From assembly GCA_022497155.1 (NCBI GenBank), contig MU385718.1:682001-746000 (forward strand): DNA of 64,000 nucleotides, in the 5' to 3' direction. Shown one piece after another: positions 55,599-64,000 of this stretch (its first letter is position 1; the number at the start of each line of letters is the position of its first letter). This DNA comes from Whalleya microplaca. Its lineage: Eukaryota > Ascomycota > Sordariomycetes > Xylariales > Xylariaceae. The notes beneath the pieces were generated by a model, which did no database searches, was not told the origin of the DNA, and saw only the letters and a program-made list of their open reading frames with translations. The position numbers were made by a program, and so were the translations under genes.

Positions 55599-58500
55599 AT
55601 GCGTGGTAACGCCCTTTTGGGCGTCCTAGGGGCCACTAGTCTCGTAGGTTTGACGTCAGGTCAAGGCTATAACAACGGGTAAGTATCTGATCCATTGGAG
55701 TGTTCATCTGCTGAGAAATGCTGACTTATTTCGCTAGTGATGGATCTGGTGGAGGTGGAAATGGCAATGGAGGCGGAACTGAGCACGCAACTTGTCCCAA
55801 TGCTGAGCCCAGCACCATCTTTGTCACCGTCACTCCAGCTGATCTGCCAACTATCGTGTCGACTGTTGTCTCCACCCTCATCTCCACCGTTGCTTCAGGC
55901 TCTGGTCAAGGTGGTGCTGGAGGCTCTGGGGGATCTGGAAGTCCTGAAGGCTCCGGAGGCCCTGGTGGTCCTGGCGGCTTTGGCTCGACCCTTTATACCA
56001 CTCTGAACACCGTCCCCAGTGCATTCTCAGCCTCACCAGCTGGTTGGTCTCCATCTAGGTCTATCACTATTCCCTGTGACACGACTCCTTCTAATATTGT
56101 TCCATGGTCTACTGACTTCCTCACCATCACCAACCCCTCGAATCCCAGCGAGACAGGCCCTTCCGGTGTCGTCACTTACACCGTCTTGAGCCCCAGTGGC
56201 CCAGGCGGCTCAGCAGGTGGTGGAGTCGGGGGACAGGGCGCACAACCAGCCGGATTCTCAACTGTTGTTCCTCCTGGCCCATTCGGCGTTTCCTCGTCAC
56301 CAGGTCAATTTTCTGGCATTGGTACTCAAACTGCTCCAGGTGGCGGCTATGGAGGAAGTCCCTCAGAGCCAACCATCACAATCACAGCTCCTGAAGGTTC
56401 ACCAAGTGGTGGCGGTCAGGGCAGTCCAAGCAACCCTGGTGGTTCAGGCAATTCCCAAGGTTCTCCTGGAGCTTCAGGTCCTCTGGGTAGTGCCGGCGGT
56501 CCTGGAGGTCCCGAGACGATAACTTGGTGGCCCTCTTCTGGGTCTCCTGGCAACTCTGCAGGTTCAGGTCCTAGCGGTCCTCAGACAATAACTTGGTGGC
56601 CTTCTTCTCAACCTACCGGAAATCCTACAGGCTCGGGTTCTCCTGGTGGCTCAGGTTCCCCAGGTGGTTCAGGATCTCCAGGCTCAGGTTCTCCAGGCTC
56701 AGGCTCCCCAGGCTCAGGTTCCCCGGGTGGTTCAGGATCTCCAGGTTCAGGATCTCCAGGCTCAGGTTCTCCAGGCTCAGGTTCTCCAGGTGGTTCAGGC
56801 AATTCTGGAACGTACCCTTATCCATCTACCGGCAATCCTGCAGGCTCGGGTCCCAGCGGTCCCCAGACAATAACGTGGTGGCCTTCTGAGAACCCCACGG
56901 GTTCGGGTCCTGGCGGCCCCCAGACAATAACTTGGTACCCCTCTTCTGAGTCCCCTGACAATTCTGCAGGTCCAGGTTCAGGTTCCAGCGGACCCCAGAC
57001 AATAACGTGGTGGCCTTCTGAGAACCCTTCAGGCTCAGGTCCTGGTGGACCTCAGACAATAACTTGGCTGCCATCTTCTGGATCCCCTGGCAATTCCGCA
57101 GGTTCAGGTTCAGGTTCCAACGGACCCCAGACGATAACTTGGGTGCCCTCTTCTCAGCCCACTGGCAATGGCGGCGGCTCAGGTTCCCCAGGTGGTCCGG
57201 GTGGCCAGGGCATTCCTCAGACGATAACTGTACTTCCTGGTTCTGAGCCTACTGGCAACCCTGCGGGCTCAGGCCCTGGAAGTTCCGGCGGCCCTGAGAC
57301 ATTAACTTTATGGCCTTCTCAGCCCACAGGCAATGGTGGCGGCTCAGGTTCCCCAGGTGGTCCGGGTGGCCAGGGCATTCCTCAGACGATAACTGGACTT
57401 CCTGGTTCTGAGCCTACTGGCAACCCTGCAGGCTCAGGCCCTGGAAATTCCGGCGGCCCTGAGACATTAACTTTATGGCCTTCTCAACCTTCTGGTAATC
57501 CAGGTGGCTCAGGTTCTCCAGGCTCAGGTTCTCCAGGCTCAGGTTCCCCAGGCTCAGGTTCCCCAGGCTCAGGTTCCCCAGGTGGCTCAGGTTCTCCAGG
57601 CGGTTCAGGTTCCCCAGGCGGTTCAGGCAATTCTGGAACGTACCCTTACCCATCTACCGGCAGTCCAGAAGGCTCAAGTCCTCAAGGTGGTCCAGGCGGC
57701 CAAGGAGTCTCTCAGACAATCATCGTGACAGAGGCCCCAGAGTCTAGCAATGGTCCTGGAGGTTCAGGTGGCGGAAGCATCCCTCAAACCATCACCGTGA
57801 TAGAACCCAGTGGGTCACCAAGCAATGCTGGGAGCAATCCTGGTGGCTCTCCCGGCCAAGGTACATCACCATGTTCAACAGAGAGCGGAGCTTCTGCGAC
57901 TGGCTTCCCGTCGGGGCTTTCAACACCAACAGTCATCACAATCAGCAATGCTGAAGGCCCAGATGGCCAAAGCGTCCCTCAGACGATTACCTTGCTACCA
58001 GGCAACTCTGAAGGGTCAGGCAGTGGAGGCAGCCCTGAGACTATCACATTGACAGCGCCAGGAGGATCACCGAGCAATGTTGGCGGCAACCCTGGAGGTT
58101 CTAGCGGATCTCCCAGCAACGCCGGAAGCAACCCCGGAGGCTCAGGCGCTGGAGGTATTCCCGGAACAATTACATTGACAGCGCCAGGAGGATCACCGAG
58201 CAACGCCGGCAGTAACCCTGGGGGTTCAGGCGGATCACCAAGCAACTCTGCAGGTTCTCCAGGTCAAGAAACTTCCCCGTGTCCAGAAGGTGCTACATCT
58301 GGTGTCGGCAACGGTGGCAGTGCTGCTGGAGGCCCAGGTGGCCAAAGCGTCCCTCAGACAATCACCTTGCTACCAGGCAACTCTGTAGAGCCAGGCAGTG
58401 GAAGCGGCCCTCAGACCATCACCGTCACTCCTGGAGCCTCACCAAGTGGCGCTGGAAGCAATCCTGGTGGCCCAGGTGAATCACCGGGCAACTCTGAAGG

Positions 58501-61379
58501 TCCAGGAGGCGGAAATTTCCCTCAGACCATCACAATCAGCAATGCTGAAGGCCCAGATGGCCAGAGCGTCCCTCAGACAATTACCTTGCTACCAGGCAAC
58601 TCTGTAGAGCCAGGCAGTGGAAGCGGTCCTCAGACTATCACCGTGGCTCCTGGAGCCTCACCAAGTGGCGCTGGAAGCAATCCTGGTGGCTCAGGTGAAT
58701 CACCGGGCAACTCTGAAGGTCCGGGAGGTGGCAGCTACCCTCAGACCATTACCTTGACAGCACCAGAAGGGTCACCAAGTAATCTAGGAAGCAATCCGGG
58801 TGGCTCAGGTAGTTCGCCAAGCAATGGTGGAAACAATCCTGGGGGATTTCCTGGTGGGAATATTCCTCAGACCATCACCGTGACAGCCGGAGGATCAGCA
58901 AGTGGTGCTGGAAGCAATCCTGGTGGTTCAGGTAGCTCACCAGGCAATGGTGGAAATAACCCTGGAGGCTCAGCTGGCGGGAATGTCCCTCAAACCGTTA
59001 CCGTGACAGCTGGTGGCTCGGCCAATGGCGCTGGAAGTAATCCTGGCGGTTCAGGCAGTTCGCCAAGCAATGCTGGAAACAATCCCGGCGGCTCACCTGG
59101 TGCAAATATCCCTCAGACTATTACTGTAACAGCTGGAGGCTCGCCAAACGGCCCTGGAGGTTCACCAAATGGAGGTTCGGCTGGTCAGGAAACTTCACCA
59201 TGTCCCGAGAGCGGGCCTGGTTCATCGGGCTCGCCCAATATGGCCACTGTCACCGGCACCGGCATCGTTCCTGGCAGTGGTAGTGGAGGCAGCAATGGAG
59301 TCGGTTCTCTTCTACCAACTATCACAATGACTGTTCCTGAGAACCCATCGGCAGGACCAGGTGGCAACAGTGGAGCTAACTCAGCGTTGCCAACGGCCAC
59401 CTTGACTGGTCCTCAATTCCCATCAGGTGGACCTGGTGGGGGGAACGGAGCTAGCGGCTCGTCGCCGGCATTCACGACAGGGAATCCCTCCGGAGGAGTG
59501 GGAGGTGGTAATGGAGGTGGTGGCTCACAACCAACAGCGACCATGACTGGTCCTCAAGGTCCAGGAGGATCTGGTGGTAGTCCATCAAGCCCAGGTAATT
59601 GCCCAAACTCACCTTTCCCGTATACTGGGAGCATCGTCACTAACACGAATCCAGAGAGCTATGGAGGAAATCCCACAGCGCTTCCACCTTTTGGCACTAG
59701 TGCAGCATCGGCTGTCCCTGGCAATGGCCAAGGTGGTAACCCTGGAACTGGCACACTTACTGACTTCCCTCCAGCTGGCGGGTATGGAGCTGCTCATCCA
59801 ACAGCTGACATCACCGAGTCAGTTCTCCCGCCTGGAATCTCAGGAGGCCCTGGCGCTGCCGGTCAAGGTTTGTCGACTGCCGGGGAGGCTCCTTTTGGGG
59901 CAACCACGTCAGGGTCCATTCTACCAGGCGCCCTAACCCAGACACCCTTTACACCAATAGGTAAGATCACAGTCCATTCTTCACATTCATCGTCTGTCTC
60001 CTCCTATGTCAGTCAAGCAATAGATCAATAACTAACCATCATTGCTCCAGCGTCTGAGTCGCTGGGATTAGGGGGAGGCTCCTCGACCCCATGTCCTGAG
60101 ACTCCTGGTTCTGGTATTTCGGGTGTTTCACCAGAAGCCACCTCAACTGGCTCGCAATTGCCCTTCTCAACTGTGCCGACCAGCGGGTGGAATGTCACCA
60201 CATCAGCAGGGCAGTCACCATTTGGAGGGGAGTCTCCAGCGCCAAACACACCTGCTGAATCGACACCATGTCCTGAATCAGAAGCAACCCTGTCTCCTCC
60301 ATCTCCCTCGGAATCTCTGTCTGCGGTGATTTCACCGATGCCCAGTTTTCCACCACCTGTTTCACCAGCACCAGGCCAGGCTTCACAACTTCCTGCTGGG
60401 AGTCCCGGTGCACCTGCTGAATGTCTATCAATGACCACGATGCAGATATCGACAATGACGTTTTCGTGGTGCGCTCAGGTTGCATCGGCAACACCAAGTG
60501 CCCCGGCTGGTGGATATGCTTTCAGTGCACCAGCCGACCTCAAGTCGCCTGCACCATCAACCATGTCAACCATCGTTGTTCGCTCACCTCAGCCGGCTCC
60601 TGGAACTACCACCGAGAGCAATGGTCCCTTGCCAACCGGTTGTGGGAATGCAGCTGATAAAGGCAACTTCACATTCAATGTAAGACCCCAAAAGTTACTC
60701 CCTGTGAAGCTTCAAAACTGACAATGGACATCTTCATCAGCTCGACGATCTTCCAAGCCCTAAAGCGGGATCAGGCCAGATGTTCAGCCCATATCATCGA
60801 TTCTGGTTTTCGCCAGGCTTCGACGTTCTCCCACCACCTTCTAATCCATTCAGCTCATCTTCTGGGGACCTCATGCTTCAATTCACACCATCATCAATTT
60901 CACAGTTGTCTGTGTCAGACATTCCTGCAGACGCAGCAAGGATAAGTATCGGGCCTCAGAAGTCGTCATCCTGCTTCTCATTCGACTTCTACGGCTTCAG
61001 CCTTGGGTGCGATTCCAAAGAATCTCCTTGCGTTTTCAACTTCACAGGCATACAGTTTGATCAACAAACTGGCCAAGAAAGAGAAGTCATTTCGCAGACC
61101 CTCAATGTGCCAGCATGCCCTGCCATGAGCGGTTGCAAATTGAACCCAGTCACTGTTGCAGGCTTTAGTGGTTTGACCGCGGTCCAGATTGCACTGGAGG
61201 TGGATGGTGAACCCAGAATCTGGTGGGCGGATGACCTTGCACTTGGTTGGTCTGACAATCAGTGCGAGAAGGCTATCTGCCGATCCCAGGTCCGCGATTC
61301 CATTAGCAAACGCGACAGGGCTACCGTTCTCCGAAATGCGGCATCGAGACGCGCGGATTTCGGGCTTTTCCGAGGTTGA
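55599..61379 (+). CDS. Giant secreted Gly/Ser/Pro-rich repeat protein
   Basis: Four exons (55599-55678, 55738-59960, 60051-60679, 60741-61379) give about 1,856 aa. A signal peptide (MRGNALLGVLGATSLVGLTS) leads to a short Cys-containing head (ATCPNAEPSTIFVTVTP). Residues about 90-1435 are collagen-like Gly/Ser/Pro repeats: SPGSG runs, and a repeating hydrophobic word QTITWWPS, later QTITLLPGN and QTITVTAGG, spaced by 15-40 flexible residues. The motif (S/T)SPCPE with a single Cys recurs about five times. A Pro/Ser-rich exon ends in GNFTFN, joining LDDLPSPKAGS and FSPYHRFWFSPGFDVLPPP, which opens a compact 200-residue C-terminal domain with several Cys. The C-terminal domain resembles one I have seen on other fungal surface proteins (possibly DUF7371), without known function. 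No GPI signal was found. A wall or adhesive role is inferred. Confidence 0.87.
56633..56805 (+). repeat. SPGSG-encoding minisatellite, array 1
   Basis: Imperfect 15/18-base units of TCAGGTTCTCCAGGC type encode alternating GSPGSG and GSPGGSG. A second array with the same units is at 57505-57640. Confidence 0.85.
57164..57493 (+). repeat. Two-copy 165-bp in-frame duplication
   Basis: The unit beginning GGCAATGGCGGCGGCTCAGG at 57164 recurs at 57329 (period 165 bases, 55 codons). The copies differ at only a few positions, so the duplication looks recent. Confidence 0.88.
57505..57640 (+). repeat. SPGSG-encoding minisatellite, array 2
   Basis: Same unit type as 56633-56805, followed by the same GNSGTYPYPSTG segment, so the two arrays and their flanks are themselves duplicated. 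Confidence 0.85.
58340..58745 (+). repeat. Two-copy 219-bp in-frame duplication
   Basis: TACCAGGCAACTCTGTAGAG at 58371 recurs at 58590, a period of 219 bases (73 codons). Similarity extends over most of the unit with few changes. Each unit encodes two QTIT words. Confidence 0.85.
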
Positions 61380-62742
61380 ACTGACAGCGCAGTACGCTGT
61401 GGGTGGGAACTTCGTGCTGAAAAGGTAGTTGAGTTGTTTTGCTGAAGATAGGAAGCTTGCTCGAGATATAACGAAGGCCACGTATAGATGAGGTTATCAC
61501 CTCAATCTTCGGCGTAATACATACTGTGGGAGAAGTTTCAAGGACATGAATCACAACATCATGGCAATTTTGGTCGATCCTGTTTCCATGTAGGTATTTA
61601 TAGCTAGATAGATCGGAAAATGTCACCATACCTATTTACTTGCAAGACAGCGAACCTATGTATGCATTGACTTGAGTTTCTGATCTGCAATGCCGAGCCT
61701 TGGGGTTTGTGTGAGTGACCGCATCGGCACTTGTTCAATTGAATGAGCCCCAGCAAACGGCTTTTCTGGTTCTCGACGTAGCATTGGGCCAATTAACCAT
61801 CTCGCTTCGAATCGGATTAGAAGAGGCTGCATGCAAGGCTGGTATTCTGACAGAAGGCATTGCCATATTCCTCAAACAAGCTATAACGACAATATTGCTC
61901 AACCATTCCGTCCTAGCATGAGTAAGTTGGGATAACTAGCGACATCGGATAGACAAAGGCTACGTAACGTTCGCGTGGAAATACTTTGATTGGCATCCTT
62001 CTGCGAATTACTAATACCAAACCGCCCCGTACTACCGGAACTAAGGATTCTTTGTTCTCATGATTGGAGTGGAACTAGCTGTGGGCCAGAGGTGAAGGTT
62101 TCGGGAATAACACGCCAGATGAATTATCGGCCTTGTCTTGGGTCTGCCGCCCGATCTCTGGCGTAAGACTCCGGTTCTAGAGTGTGAAGCCATTTCGATA
62201 CTCTGGCAACCAAGGGCTCATTGATACACATCAATATTTGTTGCATGCAGCATGTGGTATGACTGCAGAGTTGCGACAGGATCGAGCCAATGGATACAAC
62301 CCCAGGTTTACTTGGGCAACATCAGGGGATGATTCTTTTATCCCCATATTTATTTTCCTTACCCGGCAGCCCGGTTACTAGGTAGTCGATAACCGTCAGG
62401 TTCCACTCAGATATGTGTCAATGACTCCGATTTGAAATGCAAGGGAATACTTTGGCCCTGCTTCTCAACAAGTTCGCCCCTATGTCTTCGTTTTAACGTA
62501 TTGGCCTTCTTCTGCGGTTGTACTTCACAGGGCACGGTTGTTTCAGACATTATTAAACCATTTACGAGATAAAGACATAGCCAATTGCGATGACCGCTGT
62601 TTGAGTCATAGGAATCCAAAGTTTAGCCTCTATATAGAGCGCCTAGACAGCACTGCTATTTGTGAGCTCTGGTATTTCTGGTCACCGAGCAGCGAAGACA
62701 TACATTAAAGATAATTAACGTATCTACTGGCTCTTCTAAACC
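61380..62742. other. Intergenic
   Basis: No gene is supported. Frames at 61715-61921 (+, no ATG) and 62184-62381 are unrecognised. The last bases form the promoter of the MFS gene. Confidence 0.45.
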
Positions 62743-64000
62743 ATGCCGTCCCCTAATTCCCCTAGTTCCAGTGAAGGTGATCTTCCACTAGATGTTGAGA
62801 AACAACCTGACCCTGCTTCTGTGAATCATGGAGGGCTGATCAGGAATGGGGAGAGCGAGGAGGTCAACGGAGAGAACTCAGCGGGAGTTATAGCGGAGTG
62901 GCAAATTCCACCCGAGCCAGATATCCTTAATACTGAAGCAGACGGTATGACGGGAGCGGTAAGCCGGGCATTGAGTAGGATATCGACGAAATCTTGTTGG
63001 AATCCGGGACCGCCGCCGGATGGTGGCCGAGCTGCTTGGTTAGCTTGTAAGCTTCCCCTATCGCCCCTAAACCTCGAAGGTCCGCTCATAGTCCAACAGG
63101 TATTTGTGGTCACTTCGTTATCATGAACACCTGGGGTTTCATCAACTCGTTCGGCGTCTTTCAGGCCTACTACACTACCTTACTCAACCGACCCCCTTCA
63201 GACATTTCCTGGATCGGCTCGATACAGGTTTTCCTAACCTTCTTCATCGGAACGTTCACCGGCCGCATGACCGATGCGGGGTTCTTTCGGCCTGTCCTAC
63301 TATGCGGCACCGCGTTTATGACCCTCGGCATCTTCACGACGTCCGCCGCGACACAGTACTGGCAGCTGATCCTGTCGCAGGGAATCTGCATGGGCATCGC
63401 AAACGGCTGCATGTTCTGCCCCGCCATCTCCACCGTCTCGACCTATTTCAGCAAGAAGAGGTCGCTCGCCATCGGCATAACGGCATGCGGCTCCGTCACG
63501 GGCGGCCTCGTGTTCCCGGCCATGGCGCGACAGCTGCTCCCCACCGTCGGCTTTGGGTGGGCGGTGCGCTGCATCGGCTTCGTGCAGCTGGCCACGCTGC
63601 TCTTCGCAAATGCCTTCATGAAGTCGCGTCTGCCGCCGCGCCGGACGGGCAGCCTGGTCGAGTGGGGCGCCTTCAAGGAGCTCGAGTACACCTTCTACGC
63701 CACCGGCATGTTCTTCAACTTCTGGGGCGTCTACTTCGGCTTCTACTACCTGGCATCGTTTAGCCGTAGTGATTCCATTAGCCCTTCACTCGCCTACACA
63801 GACTCGCTCAACCTGCTGTTACTCCTGAACGGCATCGGCATACTGGGCCGCCTGCTGCCGAACCACTTCGCCGACCGCGTGGGGCCCCTCAACATCATGA
63901 TCCCCGTGTGTCTCATCTGCGGCATCGCGCTGCTGGCCTGGATGGCCGTCAAGACCTCTGCGGAGCTCTACGTCTGGACCGTGTTCTACGGCATCGCGGC
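62743..64000 (+). CDS. MFS transporter, monocarboxylate (MCT) type, 5' part
   Basis: Exons 62743-63046 and 63100 to beyond the window end give at least 400 aa. A hydrophilic 95-residue N-terminus (with PPDGGRAAWLA as the classic D-G-G/A-W start of TM1) leads across a 53-base intron to HFVIMNTWGFINSFGVFQAYY, the hallmark of fungal MCT-like carriers. LNRPPSDISWIGSIQVFLTF, GRMTDAGFFRPVLL, SQGICMGIANGCMFCPAISTVSTYFSKKRSLAIGITACGSVTGGLVFP follow in order, then the second half starts with GMFFNFWGVYFGFYYL. Third positions become strongly GC-rich from exon 2. Substrate is probably a monocarboxylate or related metabolite. Such genes also occur in metabolite clusters, but no core biosynthetic gene is visible here. 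Confidence 0.9.

Noticed and set aside
56608..57653. Minus-strand ORFs in the repeat region (EPGEPEPG and LENLSL repeats)
   Set aside because: They are antisense readings of the SPGSG repeat array.
43651..64000. Secondary-metabolite gene cluster
   Set aside because: A flavo-oxidase, MDR enzyme and MFS carrier are present, but no PKS, NRPS, terpene synthase or cluster regulator was found.
1..64000. tRNA, rRNA and CRISPR features
   Set aside because: I looked by eye for T-loop (GGTTCGA-type) cores on both strands and for regular short repeats; candidates lay in coding sequence or lacked cloverleaf pairing. A covariance-model scan would be decisive.

Overview
The window is nuclear DNA from a filamentous ascomycete (Pezizomycotina; Sordariomycetes is my best guess from protein style, not proven). 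The support is short GT-AG introns of about 45-110 nt with CTAAC/CTAAT-like branch sites, long intergenic spaces, and fungal-type families such as DUF1996, But2, AA9 and GGA. I rebuilt gene models by hand from splice signals; exon coordinates are in each entry. No rRNA, tRNA, CRISPR array or bacterial feature was seen.

Region 1-24.4 kb is fairly GC-rich and carries mostly housekeeping genes: a PDAP1/HASPP28-type phosphoprotein (1857-2733), an unknown membrane protein (3473-4498), mitochondrial translation initiation factor IF-2 (4878-8893), a GGA clathrin adaptor (9739-11943), the 18S rRNA acp-transferase TSR3 (12575-13804), an F-box protein (14502-15126), a decayed HAD type II dehalogenase pseudogene (17420-17717), a DJ-1/PfpI protein (17834-18924), a membrane-tethered alpha/beta-hydrolase-like protein (19842-21598) and a secreted GH29 alpha-L-fucosidase (21811-24430). 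Two divergent pairs (membrane protein/IF-2 and GGA/TSR3) share promoter regions.

Region 24.4-55.6 kb is gene-poor and AT-richer. Its genes sit as islands, many of them secreted or at the cell surface: a DUF1996 protein (26911-28208), a solo AA8 cytochrome (28712-29460), an allantoate-permease-like MFS carrier (31047-32861), a Ser/Thr-rich But2-domain wall protein (33862-35633), an Nha1/Sod2-type Na+/H+ antiporter (40241-42190), an MDR oxidoreductase (43651-44861), an F-box-like protein (45679-46368), an AA9 LPMO (47709-48634), an AA7/BBE-type flavo-oxidase (50936-52520) and an EI24/RRT8-type membrane protein (53255-54246). The region also holds a 375-bp hAT-type MITE with perfect 8-bp target-site duplications (42559-42933) and a pair of inverted diverged repeats (44886-45041 and 47304-47459).

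Region 55.6-64 kb carries a 1,856-residue secreted Gly/Ser/Pro-rich repeat protein (55599-61379) with recent in-frame tandem duplications and a conserved-looking C-terminal domain, then the 5' part of a monocarboxylate-type MFS transporter that runs off the window.

A functional theme is extracellular oxidative polysaccharide attack (AA9 LPMO, AA8 cytochrome, AA7-like oxidase, GH29 fucosidase) together with cell-surface proteins and transporters. They are loosely spread rather than in a tight cluster, so cooperation is an inference. The most novel-looking items are the giant repeat protein with periodic QTIT-type beta motifs and the solo AA8 protein.
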